From NCBI RefSeq assembly GCF_025642155.1, contig NZ_CP106798.1, forward strand, positions 1,054,001 to 1,118,000: a stretch of DNA of 64,000 nt. Reading direction: 5' to 3'. Position numbers and translations under genes: made by a program. Below the pieces are notes generated by a model, which did no database searches, was not told the DNA's origin, and worked only from the letters and a program-made list of their open reading frames with translations. This document shows, in pieces, positions 1 through 8,019 of this stretch. How positions within the stretch are numbered: position 1 is the stretch's first letter; the number at the start of each line of letters is the position of its first letter. Origin of the DNA: Streptomyces sp. HUAS 15-9 (GTDB taxonomy: Bacteria > Actinomycetota > Actinomycetes > Streptomycetales > Streptomycetaceae).

Positions 1-1
1 G

Positions 2-1102
2 CGGGCGCTGGCGGCCCGGTTCGAGCAGCGGGAGTACGCGCCCGGCCAGGTGATCGCCACCACTGGGCGGCCGGCCGACCATGTCTACCTGGTCGCGCAC
101 GGCAAGGTGGAGAAGATCGGCGCGGGCCCCTACGGCGACGAGACGGTGGTAGGCCTGCTCGCGGACGGGGACACCTTCGGCGGCCAGGTGCTCGCGGGTC
201 TGGACGGCGCCTGGGAGTTCACCGCTCGCGCGGCCACCGCCACCACCGTGCTGGCGCTGCCGCGCTCGGCGTACCAGGAGGTCGCGGAGCTCCACGGCGA
301 CCTGCGGGCGCACGTGGATCTGGCCCGGTCGGACGGTCACCGGCCGGTCAACGACTCCGGAGAGGCCGAGATCGCGCTCGGTTCGGGGCACTCGGGCGAG
401 CCCGACATCCCCGGGACGTTCGTGGACTACGAGGTGGAGCCGCGTGAGTACGGGCTGAGCGTCGCGCAGACCGTGCTGCGGGTGCACACCCGTGTCGCCG
501 ACCTCTACAACCAGCCGATGCACCAGACCCAGCAGCAACTCCGGCTGACCGTGGAGGCGTTGCGGGAGCGGCAGGAACACGAGCTGATCAACAACCGGGA
601 CTTCGGGCTGCTGCACAACGCCGACTACGACCAGCGCATCTCCACCCGTTCCGGACCGCCGACGCCGGACGATCTGGACGAACTGCTGAGCATGCGGCGC
701 GAGACACGTTTCCTGTTCGCGCATCCACGGGCGATCGCCGCGTTCGGCCGCGAGTGCAGCAAGCGGGGCCTGTACTTCGGCGGCGTCGAGGTGAACGGCC
801 ACAGACTGCCGGCCTGGCGCGGGGTGCCCCTGCTGCCGTGCGGCAAGATCCCGGTCACCGAGGCCCGTACGTCGTCGATCATCGCGATGCGCACCGGCGA
901 GGACGACCAGGGTGTGATCGGCCTGCACCAGACGGGCCTCCCGGACGAGGTCGAACCGGGCCTGAACATCCGCTTCATGGGCATCAACGAGCAGGCGGTG
1001 ACCTCCTACCTGGTGAGCACCTACTACTCGGCCGCGGTGCTCGTACCGGACGCGCTCGGCATCCTGGAGAACGTGGAGGTCTCCCGCCGCGACAGCGACT
1101 GA
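2..1102 (+). CDS. Family 2B encapsulin shell protein with cyclic-nucleotide-binding domain (EshA-like), 5' end outside window
   Basis: The reading frame is open from base 2, so the gene starts before the window; 366 residues are visible. The first ~95 residues are the end of a cNMP-binding (CAP_ED) beta-roll ([20 protein letters not shown], then a GDTFGG-like loop). The rest matches HK97-fold family 2B encapsulins, including the [20 protein letters not shown] helix and a C-terminal stretch ending in [21 protein letters not shown]. Known members are EshA of S. griseus and the shell gene of 2-methylisoborneol clusters; they form icosahedral compartments around terpene or sulfur enzymes. The cargo gene is not visible here, because the downstream neighbour is a convergent MerR regulator; cargo would have to lie upstream. 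Family assignment is confident; cargo and ligand are unknown. Confidence 0.88.
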   Translation, partial: RALAARFEQREYAPGQVIATTGRPADHVYLVAHGKVEKIGAGPYGDETVVGLLADGDTFGGQVLAGLDGAWEFTARAATATTVLALPRSAYQEVAELHGDLRAHVDLARSDGHRPVNDSGEAEIALGSGHSGEPDIPGTFVDYEVEPREYGLSVAQTVLRVHTRVADLYNQPMHQTQQQLRLTVEALRERQEHELINNRDFGLLHNADYDQRISTRSGPPTPDDLDELLSMRRETRFLFAHPRAIAAFGRECSKRGLYFGGVEVNGHRLPAWRGVPLLPCGKIPVTEARTSSIIAMRTGEDDQGVIGLHQTGLPDEVEPGLNIRFMGINEQAVTSYLVSTYYSAAVLVPDALGILENVEVSRRDSD

Positions 1103-1136
1103 GGACGCGGTGCGCGGCGGCGTGACCACACGGGCT

Positions 1137-1778
1137 TCAGCGCCTGGGCGGGTGAGGGTCCGGGTCGGCGTGGCGGTGGGCCGACTCGTTCTCCTGGGCC
1201 ATGCGTCTGAGCGCCATCAGCGCGGGCTCCAGGAGGGCGGTCAGCAGCAGGGCGCGTTCGGCTGCTTCCAACGGGTCCTCGATGCCGTCCAGTTGGTCGA
1301 GGTCGAGGACCGCGGTCCGCTCCGCCAGGCGTGCGTACGGCAGCAACGTACACCAGTCCAGGGGGACTCCGAGCGAGCGCAGTGAGGTGAGGCTCTCGGC
1401 GAGGGTGGCACGGGCGGGTGCCGAGCGGTGCACGTCCCAGCCCAGTTCCTCGACCAGCGCGTCGACTTCGGCCGCGGCGGGGGCCTGCTCTTCGGGTTCC
1501 TCGGCCGGGCCGACCGAGCCCAGGGCGAGGCCGAGCGTGAGATGGGTGTCACCCGCGCTCCGGGACAGGGCGTCCAGCAGCTCCCGGGTGGTGCCCACGG
1601 ACAGCCCGCGCACCCCGGTCAGCGCGCGGATCAGGCGGAGCCTGCGCAGATGGCGGTCGTCGTACTCGGCCTGGGTCGCCGCTGTCGTCCGGCCGGGCGG
1701 GAGCAGGCCCTCGCGGATGTAGTACTTGACGGTCGAGACGGAGACGCCGCCGCGGCGGCTCAGCTCGGACATGCGCAT
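1137..1778 (-). CDS. MerR-family transcriptional regulator
   Basis: 213 aa. The N-terminus MRMSELSRRGGVSVSTVKYY is a winged HTH of the MerR type, followed by the usual YDDRHLRRLRLIRAL helix. The C-terminal half is long and Ala/Glu-rich without the Cys pattern of metal sensors, so it may sense an organic ligand or partner protein. Initiation could be at 1778 or at the third codon (Met, 1772). It is divergent from the small dimeric alpha-beta-barrel gene at 1922, and a perfect 17-bp inverted repeat lies between them, so autoregulation together with control of that gene is the likely arrangement. No ligand can be inferred. Confidence 0.85.
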   Translation of the reverse strand: MRMSELSRRGGVSVSTVKYYIREGLLPPGRTTAATQAEYDDRHLRRLRLIRALTGVRGLSVGTTRELLDALSRSAGDTHLTLGLALGSVGPAEEPEEQAPAAAEVDALVEELGWDVHRSAPARATLAESLTSLRSLGVPLDWCTLLPYARLAERTAVLDLDQLDGIEDPLEAAERALLLTALLEPALMALRRMAQENESAHRHADPDPHPPRR

Positions 1779-1802
1779 CGAAATCGGCCTCGCTCCGGAA
1801 AC

Positions 1803-1843
1803 TGGATACCTCTACTATCTAATCTGGATAGTAGAGGTATCCA
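1803..1843. promoter_or_regulatory. Perfect 17-bp inverted repeat, probable MerR operator
   Basis: Arms TGGATACCTCTACTATC (1803-1819) and its exact reverse complement (1827-1843) are separated by 7 bp (TAATCTG). The site is AT-rich against a GC-rich background and sits 25 bp upstream of the MerR gene and 79 bp upstream of the divergent gene at 1922. MerR proteins bind spaced dyads inside promoters; that this is the site is inference from position and symmetry. Confidence 0.7.
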
Positions 1844-1869
1844 ATAGAGCTTCCTCTCCCCCGTCGTGC

Positions 1870-1911
1870 TCCGACCTCTGAACCCGGGAATCCGACCCCT
1901 GAACCCGAGAA
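1870..1911. repeat. 21-bp tandem duplication in the leader of the 1922 gene
   Basis: Two adjacent 21-bp units (1870-1890 and 1891-1911) differ at only two positions. Each carries a CTGAACCCG core and ends in a purine-rich GGGAA or GAGAA. The second copy forms the ribosome-binding region (GAGAAGG) of the following gene, so the duplication may have doubled a leader or Shine-Dalgarno segment. Confidence 0.7.
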
Positions 1912-1921
1912 GGCGACAACC

Positions 1922-2335
1922 ATGCCCACTCTGCGCTGGACCACCGTCGACACACCCGCACCGGACGCCGAGGCGTTCGTCATGGCGTCACGCCTGGAGG
2001 TCCGCCGGCTCTCCGACGTACCGCGCTTCTTCCTGCGCTCGCTCGCCGTATGGAAGCAGGTGACCGGCGCGCCCGGCGCGTACAGCGCCTCGCTGATGGC
2101 CCAGCCCCTCAAGCGCACCTTCTGGACCCTGTCGGCCTGGGAGGACAAGGACGCGCTGTACCGGTACGCGAGGACCGAACCGCACCGGTCGATCATGACC
2201 GGACTTCGCTCCTCGATGGAGGCGTCGGTCTTCACCTTCTGGCAGGTACCGGCGTCCGGCCTGCCCATCGACTGGACGGAGGCCCGCCACCGACTGGCGG
2301 AACAGGAACAGCAGCAACAACAGGCCGGTTCGTGA
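1922..2335 (+). CDS. DUF3291/antibiotic-monooxygenase-like small protein
   Basis: 137 aa with a clear GAGAAGG Shine-Dalgarno ending 7 bases before ATG. The sequence has the layout of a dimeric alpha-beta barrel (ABM or DUF3291 type): RRLSDVPRFFLRSLAVWKQV, then LKRTFWTLSAWEDKDALYRY, then a histidine (EPHRSIM) in a helix. Proteins of this fold include heme-degrading and spheroidene-type monooxygenases, but no catalytic assignment can be made from sequence. The C-terminus is a Gln-rich tail. Divergent from the MerR gene and probably its regulatory target. It converges on the ammonia-lyase gene with a 3-bp gap. Confidence 0.7.
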   Translation: MPTLRWTTVDTPAPDAEAFVMASRLEVRRLSDVPRFFLRSLAVWKQVTGAPGAYSASLMAQPLKRTFWTLSAWEDKDALYRYARTEPHRSIMTGLRSSMEASVFTFWQVPASGLPIDWTEARHRLAEQEQQQQQAGS

Positions 2336-2338
2336 TCC

Positions 2339-3313
2339 TCAGCCGCCGAGGAGTTCCGCGAACCGCTGGGCGCCGATGTTGCCGCCGGACAGGATGACCC
2401 CGATCCTGCGGGAACCCGGGCCGAGGTCGGTGCGGTGGGCCAGCAGGGCGCCGAGCGCGCTCGCGCCGCTGGGTTCGACGACGATCTTCATGCGCTCGAA
2501 CGCGAAGCGCATGGCGTCCCGGATCTGGTCGTCGCCGACCAGGGCGATGCCGTCCAGCAGACGCCGGTTGATGGAGAAGGTGAGCTCTCCGGGGATGTCG
2601 GCGGCCTGCCCGTCGGCGATGGTGCGCGGCACGGGAATGGAGACGCGCCGCCCGGCTTCGAGGGACCGTTTGGTGTCGTCCCCGGCCTCCGGCTCGACCC
2701 CGATGACACGGATGTCCGGAAGGAGTCCCTTGGCCGCGGTGGCGCTGCCGGCGATCAGCCCGCCGCCCCCGACCGGCACGACCAGGGCGTCCAAGTCCCC
2801 CACTTCCTCGATGAGTTCGAGGGCGGCCGTACCCTGCCCCGCGATGACGTGCGGATGCTCGTACGGCGGCACGAGCGCGAGTCCCCGCTCGGCGGCGAGG
2901 GCCTCCCCGATCGCCTCACGGTCGCCGGTGTAACGGTCGTAGGTGATGATTTCCGCCCCGTAGCCCGCGGTCGCCTCCAGCTTCGAGCGGGGCGTGTCCT
3001 CGGGCATCACGATGACGGCACTGGTGCCGAGCTCCCGGGCGGCCAGGGCGACGGCCTGTGCGTGGTTGCCGGAGGAGTAGGCGGCGACGCCCTTGGCCAG
3101 TTGCTCCGGGGACAGCCTGGACACGGCGTTGTACGCGCCGCGGAACTTGAAGGCGCCGACGCGCTGGAAGTTCTCGCACTTGACGAAGACCTGCGCTCCG
3201 ACCAGCGCGTCCAGCGTGCGGGAGCGGAGTACGGGCGTGCGATGGGCCACTCCCTTGATCCGCGCCGCGGCGTCCTGGACGTCCTGCAGAGTGACGGGCC
3301 GGGCGTCGGGCAT
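2339..3313 (-). CDS. PLP-dependent threonine/serine (or hydroxyaspartate) ammonia-lyase
   Basis: 324 aa, fold type II PLP enzyme. The Schiff-base lysine is K56 in AFKFRGA, the substrate loop is SSGNHAQ, the phosphate-binding loop is VGGGGLIAG and the C-terminal motif is LSGGN. There is no C-terminal ACT regulatory domain, so this is the short catabolic or racemase-like type rather than biosynthetic IlvA; threo-3-hydroxyaspartate dehydratases and serine racemases look alike. A decayed YheO/DauR-type regulator lies immediately upstream on the other strand, an arrangement often seen with such catabolic lyases. The lyase itself looks intact. Confidence 0.87.
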   Translation of the reverse strand: MPDARPVTLQDVQDAAARIKGVAHRTPVLRSRTLDALVGAQVFVKCENFQRVGAFKFRGAYNAVSRLSPEQLAKGVAAYSSGNHAQAVALAARELGTSAVIVMPEDTPRSKLEATAGYGAEIITYDRYTGDREAIGEALAAERGLALVPPYEHPHVIAGQGTAALELIEEVGDLDALVVPVGGGGLIAGSATAAKGLLPDIRVIGVEPEAGDDTKRSLEAGRRVSIPVPRTIADGQAADIPGELTFSINRRLLDGIALVGDDQIRDAMRFAFERMKIVVEPSGASALGALLAHRTDLGPGSRRIGVILSGGNIGAQRFAELLGG

Positions 3314-3326
3314 GGTTGTGGTCCCT

Positions 3327-3660
3327 TCGACGGAGCTGAACTACATCACCAGCATGCAGGACGGCAAGTTGGTCAAGCCGTCCATGATGGTGCTCCGCGA
3401 TTCGAGCGGTGCGGTGCGGTGTTGGGCGTGCTGTGCATCATCCTCGACGTGACTGCCGTGAACCAAGTGCACACCCTGGTCGGCGAGATCGCCGGCGTCG
3501 CCGCCCGCCACCACGCTCCCCACCATGACCTTCAGCGACGACATCGGCGACCGGCGCGGTGTGTTCGCCGTACGGGGCGCGGTCCAGCAGGTGGCGACCC
3601 GGCTCGGCATCTCCCGCGCCTCCGCCTGCACCTGCCTCGCCGCGGCGCGGAGCACCGACG
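3327..3660 (+). pseudogene. Remnant of a YheO/DauR-type (PAS-HTH) regulator
   Basis: Three pieces in changing frames line up with the second half of a YheO-like regulator. STELNYITSMQDGKLVKPSM (from 3327) matches the end of the PAS domain. GVLCIILDVTAVNQVHTL (about 3414-3500) continues it in another frame; removing a tandem 5-bp copy of GCGGT near 3405 restores the reading. GVFAVRGAVQQVATRLGISR (about 3555-3615) is the C-terminal HTH in the original frame. The first ~60 codons are missing and there are at least two frameshifts. It begins 14 bp upstream of the divergent ammonia-lyase start, so the lyase has probably lost its dedicated regulator. Confidence 0.65.
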
Positions 3661-3706
3661 ACGCCGCCAACCGCCTCTCCCGGGCACCGGACAGGAGCCG
3701 CTCACC

Positions 3707-5326
3707 TCACAGCTTGGCGCCGAAGTCCTGGGTCCACCACGGGCCGCCCGAACCCTTGTGGACGCCCACGCCGATCTCCTTGAACGAGCAGTTGAGGATG
3801 TTGGCGCGGTGGCCGGGGCTGTTCATCCAGGAGTCCATCACCGACTGGGGGGTCTGCTGGCCCTGGGCGATGTTCTCCCCGTACGTGGACCAGCGGTATC
3901 CCGCGGCGGTGATGCGCTGCCCGGGGTCGGCGCCGTCCGGGTTGGTGTGGTCGAAGAAGTTGCGGGCGGCCATGTCGTCGGAGTGGGCCTGCGCGGCCTT
4001 GTCCAGTTGAGCGTTCTCCGTGAGGGGACCGCAGCCCGCGCTCGCCCGCTCCTTGTTCACCAGCGCGACCACCTGCGCGACGGTGCCCGTCGGGACCGGC
4101 TGGGTCTGCGGGGTGCCGGCCGGTGTCGGAGTCGGCCGGGCGGACTGCCGGCTCGGCGGCACGCTCTTCTTGGCGGGCTTCGGGGTCTTGGAGGGGCTCG
4201 CCTTCTTCGATTTCGAGGCGGACGGCGACGGGGAGGTCTCGACGGCGCTCGGTGCCGAGAGGTCCGTCACGGGGGCATCGGCCGTCCGCGCGGTGGTCGA
4301 ACCGTCGGACCCGGACCCGGAGTCCGTGCCGAAGTACCACAGGCCGCCGCCCGCCACACAGGCCGCCACCACGGCACCGCCGACGGCCCTGCGCCGTACG
4401 CGCCGTCGTCGCCGGGCCTCGCCACGGGAGTTCGACCGGCCGCGCCCGGCGCGGTGTCCGGCTCCCGTGCCCGCCGCGGCGTGATGTGCGGAGGCGCCGA
4501 GCGAGGATGCCGACCCGGCCGGTGCCATGGAGTCGGAGGCGGAGAGCACCTTCTCCAGCAGTGCGGGCGCGGCCGCGACCAGCGCCAGACCGGCCAGCAA
4601 CCCCTCGGCCGGCATCAATCCGCTCCACAGGCCGGAGCAGCGCGCGCAGCCACGGGCGTGCCGGGCTATTCGCTTGCGCCACAGCGCCGAGGGCCGGCCG
4701 TCCCAAGTGCCCAGCATGCCCCGCAGTTCCTCGCACGGCGGCTGCGCGTCGAGGGCCCGCACCACCACGCGGGCGGCCTCCAGTTGCGCCTTCATCCGCT
4801 GTACCCGGACCGCCGTGTGCTGCGGCGACAGCTCCAGGGCCGCGGCGACCTCGGCCCGGGTCAGTTCGCCCGCGCACTCCAGCCACCACAGCGACAGCAG
4901 TCCCCGGTCGTCCGGCTCCAGCCAGCGGGATGCCCGGGCGGTCTCCTGGCGCTGGCCGGACAGTTGCAACTGCACCATGGTCAGGTCGACGAAGTCGGCG
5001 CCCGGGTCCGCGAGGTCCCGGGCGTCCTCCACGGCACCCGGTGCGCCCTGCCGGTCCTGCCACTGCGCCCGGACCTGATTCATCGCGATCGCCACGAGCC
5101 AGGAGCGGAAGCTCTCGGGGTCGCGCAGTCCGCCCAGCCCGTCGAGGGCGCGGAGCATGGTCTCCTGCACCACGTCGTCGACGTCGACCGAGCCGTTCAG
5201 AGCCCGCCCCACGACGTTGTAGACCAGCGGGAGGTACGCACTGACCAGGGCGTCCTGAGCCTCGGGGTCGCCCCCTCGGGCAGCGGTCACCAGTGCCGCG
5301 GTCGCCACCGGGTTCTGTGTGCTCAT
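3707..5326 (-). CDS. ECF-like sigma factor fused via a membrane segment to an extracellular CAP/SCP domain
   Basis: 539 aa from ATG at 5326, preceded by GGGAAG. Residues ~20-92 are sigma region 2 (VDDVVQETMLRALDGL, FRSWLVAIAMNQVRAQWQ). Residues ~130-180 are region 4 with HTH (LTRAEVAAALELSPQHTAVR). A Cys-containing segment follows (HARGCARCSG), then an Arg-rich stretch, one transmembrane helix at ~312-332 (AVGGAVVAACVAGGGLWYFG), a Ser/Pro/Lys-rich linker, and a C-terminal CAP domain from ~418 (LVNKERASAGCGPL, HSDDMAARNFFDH, YGENIAQGQ, NSPGHRANILNCSFKEIGVG). A sigma module in the cytoplasm tied to a secreted domain suggests a one-protein sensor-regulator. No separate anti-sigma gene is adjacent. 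The fusion is continuous and recurs in streptomycetes as far as I recall. Confidence 0.85.
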   Translation of the reverse strand: MSTQNPVATAALVTAARGGDPEAQDALVSAYLPLVYNVVGRALNGSVDVDDVVQETMLRALDGLGGLRDPESFRSWLVAIAMNQVRAQWQDRQGAPGAVEDARDLADPGADFVDLTMVQLQLSGQRQETARASRWLEPDDRGLLSLWWLECAGELTRAEVAAALELSPQHTAVRVQRMKAQLEAARVVVRALDAQPPCEELRGMLGTWDGRPSALWRKRIARHARGCARCSGLWSGLMPAEGLLAGLALVAAAPALLEKVLSASDSMAPAGSASSLGASAHHAAAGTGAGHRAGRGRSNSRGEARRRRRVRRRAVGGAVVAACVAGGGLWYFGTDSGSGSDGSTTARTADAPVTDLSAPSAVETSPSPSASKSKKASPSKTPKPAKKSVPPSRQSARPTPTPAGTPQTQPVPTGTVAQVVALVNKERASAGCGPLTENAQLDKAAQAHSDDMAARNFFDHTNPDGADPGQRITAAGYRWSTYGENIAQGQQTPQSVMDSWMNSPGHRANILNCSFKEIGVGVHKGSGGPWWTQDFGAKL

Positions 5327-5516
5327 CAAAAAACTTCCCTGTCCTCGACGCCGAACGTTGCTGTCCGATGCATGGGAGATCGTTCGGTGAGCCTCGGATA
5401 ACAGTTCTTCGGACACATATTCCACGAGAGGTTCACCGCGGGGGCACAGGAAGCGGAGCGGAGTGGAGGACGTCACATCGCGCGAGGACGACGCGCGGGT
5501 CCTGGGGAAGTTCCGC

Positions 5517-6281
5517 TCAGGGCTGCGGATGGACCACCTGAACGCCCCGCGCCTGCATCGCCTCGACCACCGGGTTGTCCGGTGCCGCGTCCGTGACGAC
5601 CAGGGCGATCTCCTCCAGTGAGCAGACGCGCCCGAGCGCCGTACGACCGAGCTTCTCGGCCGTGGCCACCAGGACGACCCGCTGGGCCGCATCGAGGGCC
5701 GCCCGCTTCACCCGGACGTCGTCGAGGTTGTACGCGGTGGCTCCGCGCACCGGGTCCACCCCGCAGCAGCCCAGCACGAAGGTGTCGAAGCACAGGTCCT
5801 TGAAGGTTTCGGCGGGTGTGTGACCGTAGAAGGAGAGCTCTCCCGAACGGACCTGGCCACCGGGCAGCAGCAACTGGATGCCGGGGTACGGGGACAGGGC
5901 GAAAGCCGCGTGCAGCGACAGCGGGGTGACGGTGAACTGCCGGTCCTCCATGGCCTTCGCGACGGCCACCAGGGTCGTACCGGTGTCCAGGGCGACCGTC
6001 TCGCCGTCCGTCAGCAACGACAGCACGGCGCGCGCGAGTCGCTCCTTCGCCTCCAAGCCCGACATCGCGCGGATCGCGTACGGCGGCTCGACCCCGCCCG
6101 GCAGATTGCTCACCGCACCGCCGCGAACCCTGCGCAGGGCACCGCGAGATTCGAGGAGTTCCAGGTCCCGGCGGATCGTCATCTCCGAGGCCCCCGTCGC
6201 GCGGGCGAGGTCCGCGACCGTCGCGCGGTTCTCGCGCATGAGCCTCTCGATCACGAAGTTGTGTCTCTCCATCACATTCAT
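5517..6281 (-). CDS. DeoR/GlpR-family sugar-metabolism repressor
   Basis: 254 aa from the ATG at 6281 (MNVMERHNFVIERLM); upstream in-frame starts at 6302 and 6329 are possible. The N-terminal HTH reads VADLARATGASEMTIRRDLE, then the DeoR effector domain with GGAVSNLPGG, LDTGTTLVAVAKAM, LLLPGGQVRSGELSFYG and the conserved LVATAEKLGRTALG. DeoR proteins usually sense phosphorylated sugars. It is divergent from an FHS-type MFS permease at 6445, and a TGAACA-N7-TGTTCA dyad lies between, so it probably represses that transporter and itself. Confidence 0.88.
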   Translation of the reverse strand: MNVMERHNFVIERLMRENRATVADLARATGASEMTIRRDLELLESRGALRRVRGGAVSNLPGGVEPPYAIRAMSGLEAKERLARAVLSLLTDGETVALDTGTTLVAVAKAMEDRQFTVTPLSLHAAFALSPYPGIQLLLPGGQVRSGELSFYGHTPAETFKDLCFDTFVLGCCGVDPVRGATAYNLDDVRVKRAALDAAQRVVLVATAEKLGRTALGRVCSLEEIALVVTDAAPDNPVVEAMQARGVQVVHPQP

Positions 6282-6322
6282 GTCGGCGAGGGTATCGGCC
6301 ATCCCCGCAGGATGCCGCTCAA

Positions 6323-6341
6323 TGAACATCCAGCCTGTTCA
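6323..6341. promoter_or_regulatory. Candidate DeoR operator (TGAACA-N7-TGTTCA)
   Basis: Half-sites TGAACA (6323-6328) and TGTTCA (6336-6341) form an inverted repeat in the intergenic region between the DeoR gene and the MFS gene, in an AT-rich patch (TTCAATATAACG) that may hold the promoter. Assignment to the DeoR protein is inferred from position. Confidence 0.5.
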
Positions 6342-6444
6342 ATATAACGTGATCCATGAGAGAGTTCAGCGGTGATGCCTACCTGAACTGCGTCTTCCCG
6401 TGTGCGTTTGATGGGCGCTCAGCTACCGTCTCTGGAGGAGTTCG

Positions 6445-7677
6445 ATGTCCACAGCTCGCAGACCCGATCCGTCCGGGGCGCCGCAACCGTTACTCACGAC
6501 CGTGGCGATCATCGCCTCCTGCATGGCGTTCGTGGTGATCGGAGCGCTCCAGGCCCTGTACGGTCCCGCGATCCCCGCGTTGCGCAACGACTACGGCATC
6601 AGCCCCGCCGTCGCCGGGCTCAGCCTGAGCGGACACTTCGCCGCCGCGGTGGTCGGCGTGCTCGTCTACCACGTGCTGTGCACCCGACTGGGCCACCAAA
6701 TCCTGCTCGGCGCCTCGTACTTGCTCATGGCGCTGGGCGCGGTGGTCTTCGCCGTCGCGCCCGACTGGCCCCTGGCCCTCGTCGGCACCTTCGTCATCGG
6801 CCTCGGCTTCGGCGGCGTCGACTACGGCCTCAACCAACTGTTCGCCGTCGCCTTCGGCCGCCGCAGCACCGCGATGCTCAACCTGCTCAACGGCCACTTC
6901 GGCGTGGGTGCGATCGCGGGGCCCGCCCTGGTGGGATGGCTCGGCGCCGAGCACTACCCGGGCATCTTCGTCGGCGTCGCAGCCGTCTGTGTCCTCATCC
7001 TGTTCACCCTCGGGGGTGTGGCCTCCCGACAGCCCGAGCCCGTCGCCGAGGCCGCGTCCGGCACGGGTGCACGCGTCGCACCGATCATCGCCGCGTTCAT
7101 CGGTGTCTACGTGCTGCACGTGGCCATCGAGACCGGGGTCGGCGGATGGGAGCCCACCCATCTGGAGACCGTGGGTTACGCCGCCGCGACCGCCGCCACC
7201 GCCACGTCGGCGTACTGGGCCGCCATGACCATCGGCCGCTTCGTCGTGGTCCCGCTCTGCCTGCGCTTCTCGGCGCCCGCGATCCTGACCGTGTGCTGTG
7301 CGGGCATGGCGGGATTCCTGCTGCTCGCGACCCTCCCCTCGGCGACGCCGTACGCCTACTTCGGCGTCGGCCTCGCCATCGCGCCGATCTTCCCCACGTG
7401 TCTGCCCTGGCTGCACCGGGCGGTACCGAGCGTCGCCGCGGCCGGCGCCTATGTGATGGCGGCGTCGATGATCGGTGGCGTCGCCTTCCCGCCGCTGCTC
7501 GGCGTGGTCGTCGACGGGCTGGACGTCAAGGCGCTCCCGGTCGTCCTGTTCGCTCTGGCCGGCGTCTGTCTTCTGCTCAGCCTCTGGCTGCGCGGCAACG
7601 CCCCCGACCCGAACGGACTGCCCGCGTCGAGCCCCGGCTCCGCCGGGACCACCAAGCCCTCGGAGGTGCGGGCGTGA
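6445..7677 (+). CDS. MFS transporter of the fucose/glucose (FHS) type
   Basis: 410 aa with a strong GGAGGAG ribosome site. Around twelve hydrophobic helices are visible. Features of the FHS group include an early YGPAIPALRNDYGISPA loop, the GLGFGGVDYGLNQLFAVAFG segment and LNLLNGHFGVGAIAGP, which resembles the NxxHxxFGxGA motif of FucP/GlcP-like permeases. It therefore probably imports a monosaccharide by proton symport. Controlled by the divergent DeoR gene. A GTG-initiated frame overlapping its stop (7674) is lost within about 80 bp, so a former downstream partner gene appears to have been deleted. Confidence 0.82.
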   Translation: MSTARRPDPSGAPQPLLTTVAIIASCMAFVVIGALQALYGPAIPALRNDYGISPAVAGLSLSGHFAAAVVGVLVYHVLCTRLGHQILLGASYLLMALGAVVFAVAPDWPLALVGTFVIGLGFGGVDYGLNQLFAVAFGRRSTAMLNLLNGHFGVGAIAGPALVGWLGAEHYPGIFVGVAAVCVLILFTLGGVASRQPEPVAEAASGTGARVAPIIAAFIGVYVLHVAIETGVGGWEPTHLETVGYAAATAATATSAYWAAMTIGRFVVVPLCLRFSAPAILTVCCAGMAGFLLLATLPSATPYAYFGVGLAIAPIFPTCLPWLHRAVPSVAAAGAYVMAASMIGGVAFPPLLGVVVDGLDVKALPVVLFALAGVCLLLSLWLRGNAPDPNGLPASSPGSAGTTKPSEVRA

Positions 7678-7763
7678 TCGAACGAACAGTCAGGGTGAGC
7701 GGAAAGCAGTTCCCGAGGAGCTCGCCGTCCGCTACGAGGCCACCCAGGAGTGGCTGAGACACT

Positions 7764-8010
7764 TCAGCGTGAGTGGTGAACGGGATCCGGTGGTTCGCCG
7801 CCGGTGCTGGCCAGCCAGTCCCGGCGCAGTAGCGGCAGGGTGTGCTCCACGTCCCCGACGGTCGTGGCCGGCAGCCGAACCTCGAAGCGGGTGCCTGGGC
7901 GATGGTCGGCACGGTCCCGCACGGTGATCCGGCCTCGGTGCAGGGCGACCTGTTGGGCGACCAGGGTCAGGCCGAGACCGGAGCCGGGGCTGCCTGAGCC
8001 CTCGCTCCAG
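7764..8010 (-). pseudogene. 3' fragment of a sensor histidine kinase
   Basis: About 80 codons on the minus strand encode the end of a HATPase_c domain: the G2 box SPGSGLGLTLVAQQVALHRG, then ITVRDRADHRPGTRFEVRLP and a tail LPLLRRDWLAST typical of streptomycete kinases. The dimerisation domain, H box, N box and membrane regions are absent because the open frame hits the truncated chitinase at about 8012-8020. Between 7678 and 7763 only an unassignable scrap (EELAVRYEATQEWLRHF in one frame) remains. This is a recombination scar, not a working kinase. Confidence 0.75.
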
Positions 8011-8019
8011 GGACCGCCG

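Noticed and set aside
2435..5401. Open plus-strand frame of 988 codons across the ammonia-lyase, the YheO remnant and the sigma-CAP gene
   Set aside because: It is antisense to two well-supported genes, has low-complexity Gly/Arg/Ala composition typical of high-GC shadow frames, and shows no domain. A short part of it is only the middle frame of the YheO remnant.
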